A DNA stretch of 64,000 bases from Whitmania pigra. Its lineage: Eukaryota; Annelida; Clitellata; Hirudinida; Haemopidae. The DNA lies in NCBI GenBank assembly GCA_021613335.1, contig JAJTWR010000299.1, positions 2,470,001-2,534,000 of the forward strand. The letters are read 5' to 3'. Both the position numbers and the translations under genes were made by a program. The notes under the pieces are model-generated. The model was not told where the DNA came from, did no database searches, and saw only the letters and a list, made by a program, of their open reading frames with translations. Position 1 is the stretch's first letter; every line of letters starts with the position of its first letter. Shown one piece after another: positions 1 to 30,425 of this stretch.

Positions 1-234
1 TAAACTTTTCAAAATTCTGCCTCTTCTCACATGACATGTCTTGATATTGAAACTTAAATTTATGGAGAATAAATTTCGACTCAATACAATTTTAAGTAAA
101 TTAACTGTAACATTTAATTAAAAAAAAGTAATATATTTATTTTCATGTCATGCAGTGGTTTCGCTAATAACAAAACATATAAACAAAGTTGTGTAAACAA
201 AAAAAATATAGAAAGAAGAAATGCATTTCGGTAA

Positions 235-799
235 TTAATCGCTCTTCATGGGGTTTTTGTTGACAGCAAAAGCTCTGTAAATGCTTTCTACATACATGAA
301 GATACACTTCCAGTCAGGATTCTTCATTCTTACCATGTCTTCCACGTCGAGTAGCGGAGTTACACCATGCTTCCTGCGAAGTGATTGGTAACCGTGTAAA
401 GCGGGAAGCGATGCAAAATATTGTCCACTTACGTTGCGACGTCAAATGCCAACTGAAAGTTGTGGCGAATATCGTTACGGTTGAGTTTGTCGAAGTCAAA
501 AGCATCGGGACAAAAGCGATGGATAAGAGCACAGAATGCCAGGCCATCGTTCCAGCTTGTAGAGAAGTTAGTGATATGTACGTCCTGGAAAATATACGCT
601 TGTTCATGTTTAAAGTTCAATTATTTACGAAGATCCATCTACCATCTACCTTATATTCTCTGAGCTGGATTTTGCACCACTCTAACAATTTCTGTCTGAC
701 TGTTGTGGCACTTCTTTGGAGATTCGGTTCGATTTTGAAGGTGCCCCTATAAACACGACATGGTAGCTTAAAACCATTTAGTAAGCTCGTATTATCCAT
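235..799 (-). CDS. Smoothelin-type calponin-homology (CH) domain protein
   Basis: Three exons (650-799, 433-584, 373-235) join in frame to 146 aa ending at a TAA at 235-237. Introns are 65 and 59 nt with GT-AG ends. Almost the whole product is one type-2 CH domain: KLLEWCKIQLREYK, then ITNFSTSWNDGLAFCALIHR, then LLDVEDMVRMKNPDWKCIFMYV. The order, the 'W.DG.AFCAL' core and the ending after the last helix match the C-terminal CH domain of smoothelins, which act in the actin/contractile cytoskeleton. The ATG at 799 follows an in-frame stop, so I used it. A TTTATAG acceptor at 747-748 would instead make 650-746 an internal exon, so this could be the 3' end of a larger gene. No actin-binding residues were tested. 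Confidence 0.72.
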
Positions 800-1050
800 T
801 CATTATTCATTGTTGATGTAACGTACTGGCAATGGTTGGTTTCGTACAGGGACTTTTTTCTGCTCAGATCTGAGGATAAAATTAGAAGCGATGTTATTAA
901 TAATTATTATATTTATTAATAATATTCATCTGAATAACTATTACACCAACAAATTAGTAACAAAGGCAATAGAAAGTGCTATGATTAATAATTGAAACGT
1001 ATTTCAAGAAAGCAATCAAAAATTTGAAATTAATTTCCATAAAAACATAT

Positions 1051-2152
1051 CTAAAATTCCCCACCAGACTGAGGTGGTTGGTAACTAAATCTGTTCTTGG
1101 CGGCCTCTAGCCTTTGCATGACTGATCTTTTGATGTCTTCCTTGTTCTCTGAGAGGGCAGATGGCATGATCACAATTTTTCCGAATAGTACATTGGCAAC
1201 TTACTCGTTGGTTAAAGTATGAACTACCTGATGCGGCTGCTTTTCTTAAGATATCTTTGTAATTCTGTTGACGAGTCTCTACTTTCTGCTGAGGAATGTG
1301 AAGATAAATGATACTTATATGTCGTACGCGAGGAAATGATCAAAATGTTGATGATGTAACAATGTTAACAATGAAAGCGATGACGCCAATGATAAAGAAG
1401 ATGAAATTGACGACGACGATGGTAACTAAACATGTAATAGCTTTATGTATGTTAAATTTAACTATGTGCTACGCCGAGATTACGGCAAACCGTAATAACG
1501 TGTTATTATCCGTCCGTGATAACGTCGTGATGATGATGATGATGATGCAAGTAATGCAATTGAAAATTAGGTTCGTCGCAAGTCTCAACAAGTCTCAATG
1601 GTTTTATTCGGTTTTGCGCGAGGTTTTAAAGTGCCGTCTCTAAATGTAAATAACAATTGACCGATTAATACTTATTATTGACCTCCGATAATCAAAAGTT
1701 AAAGAGTAGAAATAAGAATCTTAATAAACATAAAACTCACCTCAAGGTCCTTCGGGCTGTCGGCCAAAGAATCTAATAAACAAAAATCGCAATTAGTTTT
1801 GCAATCCAGCAACAATTTTCAGTTACCCATGAAAAAACTCCACAACTTTCCAAGAGCACCGTTCCACTCGTGAAGCACTTGGCATCTGTAGTCATGGCAA
1901 CGCATTCGTAGCATCCAAAGTCCGAAGGTTGAACTCGAGTTATCGTGAGTCGGACGCGTTTTCCATCAAATGATTTCGAAATTCTGTCGTCATAACCGAG
2001 AGGAAAGGAGTTCTTGAGCCAAGTGATGGAGGGGGCACCATGGCGTGACAAGGAACAATTCAGGATCGCGGTCTCTCCCAAGCGGCATCTCAAATTACCC
2101 AAGGGTTCCTCAAAGTCCATCTTCGGTGCCGCTCTCTGGACGCCTAGCTTGG
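1051..2152 (-). CDS. Ig (I-set) domain protein, 3' exons only
   Basis: Four exons: 1847-2152, 1741-1772, 1205-1288 and 1051-1146, stop TAG at 1051-1053. The first holds one I-set Ig domain: cysteine in GETAILNCSL, core tryptophan in SITWLKN, and the DFGCYECVA motif with the second cysteine. The tail (NSLADSPKDLE, then a charged helix with KRSVMQRLEAAKNRFSYQ) ends in PPQSGGEF. Last intron 58 nt. Phases agree throughout, but the first donor (GTTGTG) is weak. Upstream exons are missing or unrecognised, so the N-terminus is unknown. I-set domains with charged linkers are common in muscle and cytoskeletal proteins (myosin light-chain kinase, palladin, obscurin groups), but no family call is justified. 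The smoothelin-type CH exons lie about 250 bp downstream on the same strand. Confidence 0.6.
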
Positions 2153-3620
2153 CTGTGAAGAAATATGAATGTAGGATTGAAAGGCAAGGAATTTAAAAGT
2201 GTGGGGAAGCACGTTGTGATATTAGGTTTCATGGATAAAGTTTCACTTCATCCAAAAATTCAAAATAAATTTGAAGTTTCATCTTAAATTGGTTCAACCA
2301 ACGGAACATTTTAAATTATTTATTTTGATCTATTTAATTTATTAATGTTTAAGATGGTTTACAATGTTTTTAGTTGCATAAACGAATGACATGGCTGAGT
2401 GCATGACTCAAGATCAATCAACGGGTTGAAACGTAATTGTAAATGTAATTGTAATTGTAATTGTAATCACGTTATAGGCGTTACAATTGTTTGACGTCGT
2501 TCGATGTCAAAAAGAAATAAGAAATGGAGACCAAAGTTGACGATCAGGTGCGTGTTTACAGGGCACGTAGATGACGTCGACCTACCACCACCTGTATTTA
2601 CCTGTAGTTATCTCTTAATTACCTAATTACAGCGTTATACCGGCTCCTTCAGATTAGCAAGAATAGCTCAAGAGTTGCTCTTGATGATGGATGATTGTCT
2701 TGATTAGTTGTCACCATTACAAATATAACTTCAATAATTAAAAATATAACTAAACAATTAAAAATATAACTAAACAATTACAAATATAACTACAATAATT
2801 CAAAATAAATAACTAAACAATTAAAAATATAACTAAAATAATACGTGTAAACATTGTTACCTTTTCCTACCAACTAAACGATTAATATTTTATAAAACGA
2901 ATCTAATTTATTTGACGCAACCTACCTTCAAAGCACGAAGCAACAGAGTTCCTATCCATCTTCCGACTGAGCTGGTTACAAAAAAAGCCCATTCATCAAC
3001 AACGCGTTCATCGTTGCATTAACCTCTATGACATCAAAGGCATCATTAATTTTACTAAATTAACGACAATGGCTCACCGCATCTTTTATGATGGACTTGC
3101 TTCTTTCAATGCTGCTCATCTTCAAATCAGTCATCCTCGTACAAAATCCTGATTGCTTTGCAAAAATTGCTCCCAAATCGTTCCTGAAGGAGACGAGTTG
3201 AGACGAAAAACCGATGTGTAAATGATCCAACGATCCGTTGTCGCTGACTTTTGCTTATCAACGAATGAGTTTCGACTGAAATCGTTTCTCACGCCCGGTG
3301 ATCGTTTGGTCCAATTTATAATTACGAACGAATCCACAAACAAACAATTTAGAGTTCCATAGCAGCAGCCAGTACTTACTTTGTACAAATGCCTTGTCAG
3401 TACATACTAAGTACAGTCACCTTTCTCTCAAGAGATTCTCACGACGTTTCATTGGCTAGTGCGAACGTAAGACACCAGTTTTCAACTTGTTAATTCTGCC
3501 CTAATGTTTGAATGCATTTACATAAATCCAAATGCAAGCTTTATTTCAAAACCCAGCTTATCCCCCTTAATGACATAATTTGCGTAAGCCCCGCCTAAAT
3601 TCGAAACATTGCAAAGGTAC
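2153..3620. other. Non-coding stretch upstream of the Ig exons
   Basis: No convincing exon is seen. It holds short direct repeats of TGTAATTG near 2440-2465 and the tandem A/T-rich block listed separately. It may be an intron of the Ig gene or intergenic. Confidence 0.4.
2726..2845. repeat. A/T-rich tandem repeat
   Basis: About five imperfect units built on AATATAACTAAACAATTAA in a row. Low complexity; no coding or structural role seen. Confidence 0.6.
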
Positions 3621-3768
3621 AATAGTCGCGTTGATGGCCAGGTAAGTGATAAGTCACTGATTGACGTGACTGATGCTTATCAAATTGTGCACCTTCAATG
3701 GAATCTTCGAATCTCCAACGTTCCAATTGCTCAAGAACCTTGGTTCGCTTGTCACAACTCAGAGGCGT
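3621..3768 (-). other. Candidate coding exon, unresolved
   Basis: An open minus-strand segment after a TGACAG acceptor reads like protein (TKVLEQLERWRFEDSIEG, then a His/Gln-rich stretch). If it ended at the weak donor after 3621 (phase 1), it would join the Ig exon at 2152 in frame. It has no recognised domain, and the opposite strand is also open, so chance is possible. Confidence 0.25.
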
Positions 3769-5367
3769 CTGTCAGCTCTTTGAACTTCGATGATTTCGGT
3801 ACATTGGCATCTGCTGTTGACGAAAATGTTTATCATTTCGTTTGTTTATGTTAACATGTTTTAGCGTTCACACAGCTGCTCTCAAAACTTCAGAAATATT
3901 TTTCTGTAAAAATAATTAAATACGAATTAAATAAATATGACAGGAAGTTAGTGCTAATTCAATTGAATTTTGAGGACATAGAAAATTAGCAAAGAAATAT
4001 TGTTTGCATTTCCTAACATAAATCACTTTTGAATGCACATGACTTGTCATAGACTCGGTTTCTTTCTAGTGTTAAGTCTTTAAATTTGACTTTCAAATAG
4101 GTTTTGCAGAATAAATCTGGTAAAGTAATAAATCTGATAAGATATTCATATTCATGCTCAACTGAGCACAAGTGCCTGTCCATGCTCATAGAAATTGGAC
4201 TGCAATTGTAAATGGAACAAAGCACTTGTTGCAATTTGTCCGACGGTGACTCCCCATTGTCTTGTCTTTTATTTTATTACAGCACTTTTCCATGGCGATG
4301 ATGTCATAGAATGGAGATTCAGGGCGCGTTTACATAATTTTTTAAAATTATTGTTACCTGTAGTTACCTGTTCTGCTTGTGATATGAGGCAAGTGCTTTC
4401 ATGAGGTTCTTTAAAGCATGAGATAAATAATCATAATCACCATTGCCACAGTAATAATCATAACAATCACCATCATAATCATCATCATCAGACTAATGTC
4501 CTAATCGAGTCATTCCATCAAAAGCAAGCAAACATCTTGAATGGTGTCAATAAGCCTCCTCCGAGAACTATTAAACAATTAATTAAACAACAATAACTTG
4601 CGTACAACCTACATTCGCAAACACTAACTTCTCATCAACGATCGTAACCCTACTCAATGACGTAATTAACACATAATTTTAATATTATATCCATTTTAAA
4701 TTTATTACACCGGGTTTTCTACATCATTCATATTCATTTTTTACTTTATTTGACAACATTTCTTACGATTTTAATGATAAAATGTTCTAAATGGCATCAA
4801 TCTAATAATATTATTAATAATAACAATAATAATGATAATATTAATATTAGTAATCATAACAATACCAACAATAATAATAATAAAAAAGGTGATTTAATAA
4901 ATTATTTATTATATATTACAATTTACCACCATTAAAACTTTGTATTAAACTTTGATTTCATTTTGCATTTTTTAATTTGAGCTTACATGTACTTTCTTTT
5001 ATTTTGTAAAAATAACTATAATAACGTACATAATAATAAAGCTAATTATGCAATAACTTTAGAATTTATTTGGCATAACGCATTGAAGTACTTTGCATGG
5101 TTATGTGTGACTTGAACTCTCAATGTTTTTAAATATCATTGTTGTTATTATTGTCATCTACTATTAATTATTATTTTGTCATTAGTGATATGATTGGTTG
5201 ATTTGCAAACATATTAGAAACTGAAATATATTTTTTCATCAAAAATATTCGCAGGCATTGTAGCCCGACTGCCCTTGTTAAGAATTAAATACATGAATAT
5301 ATTAATAAATTATGAAAATAAGAAACATCGTGATTGTCAATCTCAAGTCAAGCCACCATGGAGTTAC
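3769..5367. other. Gap between the Ig gene and the kinase gene
   Basis: A+T-rich sequence with CAT-type repeats near 4440-4490 and an AAT/AAC-rich simple repeat at about 4800-4890. I see no gene. Confidence 0.5.
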
Positions 5368-22981
<17,614 letters not shown>

Positions 22982-25971
22982 CGTTGACCTCAGGTTGGGG
23001 CTGAATTAAGTAATTTCAAGGATGGCCAAGGTCAGTTTGAGTTTGAAAATCGATGAATTTCTGGATGATAGGTTCTGTTTTCATAGATAGGAAGTGATTA
23101 TTTGATCTGAAAATATTGCTTGTTAGCCGTTATTTCCAACATCCTACATTTGTAAGATGAATCGCTGTTATTACTAAAAAGGTAATAGTCATGCACTTTT
23201 GAACATCTTGCACTGGAAGCAAGCAAACAAATAGGATGGCAGCCTTGTGCGCAGTTGTTGCTTGTACGAAATGTCTTTTATATGGCGTGCACAAACCTCT
23301 GCTTACAGGTACACGTGCAGGCAACCAGAAGACCTTAGGTTCGTAACTTTGTCATCATTATGTGGTTGAATTCTTTAGATTTTAGGAGTTTATTTTGATG
23401 GGTGACAAGTCTTGTTTCAGTCCTTAAACCAGATTGCAGCCAATTGATTAGATTCTAAAAAACTTTAAAAACCTGTCTTCGTGTACTAAAATAAAGTAAG
23501 TGATTTTACGTGGAGGAATGGTTTTGCATTGAAAAATCATCATGAAGTTGTGTGATGCTTTATTTTGAAGTTTCACCCTCTTAAGGACGGTAAAAGTCGT
23601 TAGAGAAGTGATGAATATGTTTCCCTGAAGGATCTTCGAAAAGATCATTCGGACACCATTACTATGATTATAGTTATTAATAGAATCACGCTTTCATAGA
23701 ACTAGGCTAGAATCAAGTTAAATTAGGTTAAGTAATGATTAGGTTAATAATTCTATGTAAAATAACAATTAACTGTATTAAATTTATTGCATAATTATAT
23801 AAAATTGTTGTAATAATCTATCAAATCATTAATTGTGCATTGTTCGCAATCTATGTTAAACCAAAGGAACCTTTGGGAAGAGCTCAATAAACGGTTGGCC
23901 CGACATCCTGTTGTGGATCAATGTGTGTCTACTCGAACACATAAATATTAATGGGTGTATACTTTAAAACATAAATTTCTTTAAGTAATCCTCAGATGCC
24001 TGAGTAGTTTTTAAATTACGACATGAGGTTGACAGGTTGCTTGAACCGCCGAGAGGTGGCCAGGGGAAAAATGTTCAAGTTCAAGGCTCGGGATTTTAAA
24101 ATAATAACATTTTACATTTCATGACCTTTTATTTTGCTTTTCCATTGACAAATTAATATAACATGGGGACCAGAAATTTGTGTTGGCGAACCTGCACGAT
24201 GCTCAAATCAAAGAGCACACCATCGACTACTGCTCGATCTTTACATCAACTTTGGAAATTTACTGATTTTTTCTTTTCATTTTCTTTCATCATTTCATGA
24301 TGATTTTTTAAAAAAGACGACATAAAATGTCCTTGACTTTTTGTGCTTGAAATTAAAATATCGTTTAGAAAAAAAATAGAAACGTTAAGTAATTATTAGC
24401 CTATATATATATATCAAGAATAATATATAATAATAAATATTAATAATATTATTATTCTAAAGAATAACTAATAATAATAAATAATAATTATTCTAAAAAA
24501 TAATAAATACGGTCACTTGTCATTTTAATTAAAGTTGTTAAATTAAAAAACAATGGTGTTTATGGTGTTTTTCCAAACCTTTTAAAAGGCATAAATTAGG
24601 ATCAAACAATCCCTCACATGATATAGCGCAGTTCGACGAAATGTCATTTAAAGATGTTTAAGTCAAGATTTTTCAAAAAATGAGACAAGCCCATCCAGGT
24701 TACAATGTCATCATTCTTGTTTTCTGTCAGTTTAGTTGCTTTAGTAAATCCTAAGTTAATGGGCGTGTTACAACCCTTTAACGCTGTAAGTCAAATCAAG
24801 ATTCTCTTTAAAATAGATTTAGTTTATTTGTTTAAATTTATTTAGTTACTTATAAATATTACAAAATAAAATCAATAATTACAATTAAATATTACAAAAT
24901 ATTTAATAATAATCTAAAGAGCACAAAATGCAAATGCAAGGTGTTTCACAAATGGATGGAACAATATTATTTATTTGAAATTATATAAATTGCTTTAAAA
25001 ATAATATGTATTAAAAACATTATATTATATATGTAATTATTCAAATATGATTTGTTAAAAATTTCCTACTTCTTAAATAAGTGTTTGACCCCAGTGCATG
25101 TAAATGAAGAATATTCAACACAATTTGTCAAGGAGGGTCTTTTTATTAATCAATAAAATGCTTCAGAAGTTTATTGAAGTGAAGAGTGGCAGTTTTTATT
25201 AATTTCTTGATATTACTGAAAATGAACCAGATAATTTAAAATTCAGCAATGCCCAGAAGATTTAAATTTATATTCTCGCAACTTCAAATAATCATCTTCA
25301 CACATATATATACACATATAATATAAAACACATTAGGAGGAAATTTTAAAAGAAAATGTCATTCACAATCCAGTAATGATTTATGGTGGCAATAAATATT
25401 AATTATTGATATCGCAATGACGGGTTAATATTGTAGCATTAACTAATAAATTATATTACTTAAACGGGTTAATGGGCCTCAATCAAGCACTTGCAACATC
25501 TTATTTATTATTCATCATCGTCACTCAAAATAAGAAACATGATTTTATTGAAGCTCTTGAGATTGCAAAAGCAATAAAACAGTTCTTTTAAATATTCTTC
25601 AAATAGTAACATGTGTTTAATTAAAACTTGAATATCGATTTATATATTTTATTTATTATTTATTTATTTATTTAAATTTTAAAATAATAAACAAACCACG
25701 TCAATAAATTTAAAAACACCGAGAAAGACATCATAGAAGAAATAATTAAGAATATACTTCTAAAAACAAATCATGTTGTGCCGATTCAGCAAACATTTCA
25801 TGCGTGACAGGGGAGCACTGACACCTAACAATAATAAAGTCCGTATTCTGCTAGCTATTGAATTAATTGAGCGTAATTGCCTGAAGGCAGCAATAAAGAA
25901 AACTGCTGTTCTCAATTTTCTGAACATTTCTCTTCCTGGTTTTCAGAAGTTTGCGATAATCTGTTCAAAAA
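22982..25971. other. Intergenic region between divergent kinase and LASP-like genes
   Basis: The kinase starts leftwards at 22981 and the LASP-like gene rightwards at 25972. The 3 kb between should hold both promoters and 5' UTRs, but I see no clear core-promoter motif. An AT-only stretch lies near 24400-24500. A segment near 23880-24230 has a few LTR-like words but no paired copy. Confidence 0.45.
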
Positions 25972-28468
25972 ATGGCTAAAAAATGTGGAAAGTGCGACAA
26001 AATTGTTTATCCAGCTGAGGAATTGAAATGTCTCGACAAGGTAAGTTGCAAAATTAAGAAAATTGTTAATGCTGGAGGTTATCTTGATTTTGTACTATGA
26101 TAGGAAAGATTCAAAAAACGGCAGATTTTAGAATAAAAATTAAAATATTATTTGAGAGAAACAATTTCAAAGCACAAATATTTATTAAAATGACTTTTTA
26201 AAATAATTTTTATTACGTTTAGTCCTGGCACAAACTCTGTTTCAAGTGCACGGAATGCGGTATGCAGTTGAACCTCAAGAACTGCAAAGGATTCAACAAG
26301 CAGCCCTATTGCAGCGCGTTAGTTTCAAGAACTTCGCATTTAAAGTATTTAAATGTAAAACCCTTGATGAACGACAACGATCTTTTTGGTACAGTCACAG
26401 TCCTCAGATAAAAGCAACAACAGTCGCTGAAACTCCTGAGCAGAAAAGGTTAAAGGAGATTTCATCGTTAAATAGCCAGGTATGCTGGTGATGATGCCAA
26501 CAATCAACTTTGTCATTTGTTTAAAGTTTCAGTAATAATATTTAGAGCTTAAGTACAATGTTTGTTTAATTGGCCGCCATTGCAAAATTTTTAAACTCTT
26601 GCACTTCAAATCGTGTTTCATTTCACTTGTGTGAAATTGTCATGCTTCTCAAAGAGGAAGAAAATTGATTTTCTTATATTTTCTTTTGATGCTTATTATG
26701 AAATATCTCATTTTTATTCTAAATTCTTTACTTTTTCTCGGTGCTTGTTTCAAATAGGTTGAACTTCTTGATAACTTATGCAATGAGCTGTAATAAACTA
26801 ATTAATCGGATAACAATTACTTATCACTACCTAACATCAGTTAAGATTAAGAAAATGTTTAGGAATTAAAATTGTTGTGCCACTCAAATTGTCAAAGCAA
26901 ATGAAGTGACTTGCTTTCATATCGAGTCAAAGTTCAAGAAGATATGATAGCGTACAATGCCTTTTTACAGGTGCAATACCAGAAAGAGTACAGGGAAAAC
27001 ATGGGCAACGTGACTTCGATAGCCGACGACCCAACCACTCAAAGAGTGAAGCAGCTGAGTGGATTGACCTCAGCAAGATATGCTGATCAGGGTAAGTTTA
27101 GCCGAAAATTATTTCCCCCCTAGCATCCTGCTAAAGGCATCCTGTTTTGCTAATTAGCCTAAATAATCACTTTAAGAATGATTATGTGAATTATCAGCAG
27201 GTAAATCAACACATAAACCAACAAATGATTTTATATTGAAGACCAAAGTTAAAAATGTTGATTATTTTCAGCCGAAAGTCATGGAAGGGGAGCAGATGAA
27301 GGTAGGAAATGACGGTGTTCGTGGATTAATAAAATCGATTTTGATTATTGCATCGGCACCACAAATTTTCAAACTAGGTTATATTTAATTATCGTGACAT
27401 CTTCTGCATATCCAGTATCTCTGAGATTTTGACTTTTTCATAAAATGTATAAATTTGAAACACATGCTCAATGTCGACATAATAAGTATAATTTGAATAA
27501 AATTTAATGATGGCACTTGTACACAATTTCATTTTTGACTCAAACATCAGATACTGGCTACAACTCAGCATCTAACTACGAGGCTCCAACAGACGAGGTA
27601 ACCGATTGTTTATAACTGACTTTATTTATTTATTTATTATAATTATTTATAAATCATGAATATTTAATAACGTTTTCTAAATTATTTTATGTTTATTCTC
27701 AATTTACTGACAATTGTTTTAAATACTAGAATTTAAGATGCATTCACATTTAGAATTGTCAGTTACAAGATCAAATACGAAGATTTTACAACCTTCAAAT
27801 AATAATAATAATTAATAGTAAATAATTAGTAGTAACAATAATAATAAATTTTATCGTGTGACATTGAGCTTGACCACGAAGATGGAATTCCATATTATTA
27901 AAAAACCCATTCGATGACAAAATAAAATATAATTACAGATTTAATAAAACATATTTAAATAATAACAATTTCTTAATTTAACATTTCAACTTGAATAGGT
28001 GTAATAAAAAATTTAATTATAGAATTAGAGTTGAATAATTAAGTAATTATGAAAATTATATGAATAGTTATTTTTAATCATTTACAATATACTTAATTAT
28101 AACACTGATAAATAAGTTTTACTTTTGAATGGCTTGTTGAATTGATATTGTAATAATTATTATTATTATTATCGATGTCTTTATTATTAACGTTCCAGAT
28201 AAAATTATTAACATTGTTTTACTAATGCAGCTTGTGTCATTATTATTAATAAATTTCTGTCACAGTCTTGCAATTATTTCCGATATCGCAGGGTCTGACC
28301 TACAAGGCGATGTATGATTACGAAGCTGGTGATACAGACGAAGCGAGTATGAACGAAGGTGACAGAATCGTAAGCGTGGAGGTCGTGGACGAAGGTTGGA
28401 TCATTGGAACAGTCGAAAGGACAGGTCAGAGAGGACTCATACCAGCCACTTATGTCGAACAGATCTGA
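25972..28468 (+). CDS. LASP1: LASP-like LIM-nebulin-SH3 protein
   Basis: Seven exons (25972-26040, 26223-26317, 26395-26479, 26971-27091, 27272-27301, 27551-27597, 28292-28468) give 207 aa. The LIM domain has all eight zinc ligands (Cys5, Cys8, His26, Cys29, Cys32, Cys35, Cys53, His56). Two nebulin-type repeats follow ([38 protein letters not shown]), then a short linker and a C-terminal SH3 domain (149-206) with [17 protein letters not shown] and [11 protein letters not shown]. This is the exact LASP architecture: an actin-binding scaffold at adhesions, whose SH3 binds proline-rich partners. It is shorter than human LASP1 (261 aa) because the linker is reduced. All intron phases match; the start follows family homology. 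Confidence 0.93.
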
Positions 28469-28646
28469 AGAAAGCGACTAGAATATTCATTTCAGCTTTT
28501 CAATTATTTACAATTGCTTCTATGTTACGACATAAGGATGACCATCGGCGAAGAAACTTGTTTCGAATTTTGGTTTCATTATTTTAGTTGTCAAATGCTT
28601 TCAAAATGCTTCTATCGAATTGTTTTAATTGTTGCATTAAAACCAG

Positions 28647-28652
28647 AATAAA
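28647..28652 (+). terminator. Poly(A) signal of the LASP-like gene
   Basis: AATAAA about 180 nt after the stop codon, with no other canonical signal between. Confidence 0.6.
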
Positions 28653-28790
28653 CAGTTAAATGATAAATAGTTTAGAATATTTGTCAGTCTATCTGGTCAA
28701 TCTTGGTACTAATAATATTATAATATCTATGCACATGGCTACTCTAAATTCTTAAATTCAATAATGGGTTCAAATGCCAAAGATCTAGAG

Positions 28791-29810
28791 CAGTGGGGCA
28801 CAACGTCCAGCCCGCCACAAGCCTTCACGTGGCCCGCAAGAAGATCAATGCGACAGCCGAAAAATTGATGATAATTCAGTCATATTTTTTCATGATGTTG
28901 CGATTGATTAAAAGGCAGCATTACGGTTATGTAATTCTGCACATCTCTAATTCATAATGTGTCCACCATTTTTGTTTCTGTTTACTTTTACAATCTCATG
29001 TTTACATGACTAATTTCAAGTTGTTGTAATTCGTAATTAGTTGTGTTTTTTATTCCCTCGTAAATACGAAATGTCTAATGGTCGGAAACGAAAAGTTGAC
29101 AATGAAAGCAGACAATTTCATGATGACTGGACAGACCGCCATTGTATCTACGAACTTATATGCTGAGAAGTTACAGGCGTTGATGAAGGCGTTCGATTGT
29201 CGTTCTGCAGACCTTGACCAGCACAGCTTTCAGATGAAGGTGTTTGCAGATCCATTTGCTGTTCCGGTGGAAGATGTTTCGCCGGAATACCAGCTTGAAC
29301 TTACTGACATGCAATCCTCTGACACAATGTGTGCTGCTTTCAGAGATAAAACTTTGGTAGAATATTACAAGCGTCTTCCAGCAACATTCGTCAACCCGAA
29401 GGACAATGCTCTTGTTCATGCAAGCATGTTTGGAAGCACATATAGCTGTGAGCAAACCTTTTCGCAAATGAAGCTCAACAAAAGCAACACCCGGAATCAA
29501 CTCACTGATAAACATCTTGAAGAAGTTCTTCGTCTGTCAACTACGAACATTCGACCTGATATCTCCAGGCTTGTTGCAGACATGCAGTCACATTCTTCGC
29601 ATTGACTTGCAATGTGATAAAATTAACAGCTTTGCAGGAAAATAAACTTGATAACTTATAAGTCTTAGTAATTAACATAGTTGAATTTAAACTTTAATTT
29701 ACGTTAGCTCTTCCTAGACGAAACTCCTTGCAGGATCTCAGTCGTGTGGCCCCCGAAAGCTTTCGGAATCCGAATTGTGGCCCTCTTCCCCAAAAGGTTA
29801 TGCACCACTA
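28791..29810 (+). mobile_element. Internally deleted hAT transposon
   Basis: The ends read CAGTGGGGCACAAC (left) and, reverse-complemented, TAGTGGTGCATAAC (right), an imperfect hAT-type inverted repeat. The flanks ATCTAGAG and GTCTAGCG agree at 6 of 8 bases, as expected for an aged 8-bp target duplication. The 1,020 bp contain only the two ends of a transposase gene, so this is a non-autonomous deletion derivative. Confidence 0.75.
29071..29605 (+). pseudogene. hAT transposase remnant: N-terminus joined to C-terminal dimerisation region
   Basis: An ATG at 29071 opens MSNGRKRKVDNESRQFHDDW, typical of the N-terminus of ZBED/GTF2IRD2-related hAT transposases, but it stops after about 31 codons. 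A different frame, open to 29605, then encodes the C-terminal part: YQLELTDMQSSD, LVEYYKRLP and MFGSTYSCEQTFSQMK with LTDKHLEEVLR, the hAT dimerisation block. The BED finger's zinc ligands and the catalytic core are absent, consistent with one internal deletion plus a frame change. Confidence 0.75.
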
Positions 29811-30157
29811 GTCTAGCGTCTAGACCGCCACGATAAACAATGATATTTTGGTGATTCAAAGCATCCACTACTATCACTGCCAATCAAAAACACGACAATA
29901 GTCCTCAATCTTTATTTTTTTTGCAGCACTCATGATTAAATCAACGCCTAATTACTTTTAAATTACAATTTTTACCAAACCTTTCAAAATTGGAAAAAAA
30001 GCCTCATCCAGTTGAGCGCAGCTTCAAAAATAGGGATGCTGACGATTAATAACTAATAGATTTTGGAGCCATTAAATCCAATTTAATATCCCTAGATTTG
30101 ATTAAAAACTCGGAATATAATTTTAGAAATGAAGTGAATATTCTAATCGAACAATTG

Positions 30158-30425
30158 GCGTGCGAGTTGGCTCAGAGGGTTGCGTTCCTGCGAACGGCAA
30201 AAACAACAGTCGTTACGTGTCGTGTTCGTAATCCAGCTCGCACCGTCAGGGAGGCCCTCGGGTAGGGGCGCTATATAAATGGTGGATCGATTATGAAGTG
30301 CCTTGAAAGTCCAAATCATCCAACTTATGCAACGGACTTTAATCAAATAAATAAATATGAAGTTCCTTGACGTCCAAATCATACTAGTTATGCAACGGAC
30401 TTTAATCAAATAAATAAATAAATAA
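30158..30425 (+). mobile_element. tRNA-derived SINE, copy 1
   Basis: The head resembles a tRNA gene: A-box-like GAGTTGGCTCAGAGGGT at 30164 and B-box-like GTGTTCGTAATCC at 30220. A GGGCGCTATATAAAT body follows. The tail unit (CCAAATCAT...TATGCAACGGACTTTAATCAAA) occurs twice in tandem before (AAAT)n. The same head and body recur at 40893-41070, and the tail alone recurs at 37165-37235 on the opposite strand. Confidence 0.75.

Noticed and set aside
2400..2560. CRISPR-like or regulatory array of TGTAATTG
   Set aside because: Only four or five 6-8-bp units with no spacer structure, in a eukaryotic genome; simple repeat.
23880..24230. Possible solo LTR (AATAAA-like word and a GGGGACC primer-site-like word)
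   Set aside because: No second copy, no defined ends and no target duplication in the window.
30158..30240. A functional tRNA gene
   Set aside because: The head lacks a complete cloverleaf and has a SINE body and tail; a second diverged copy shows it is a repeat family.
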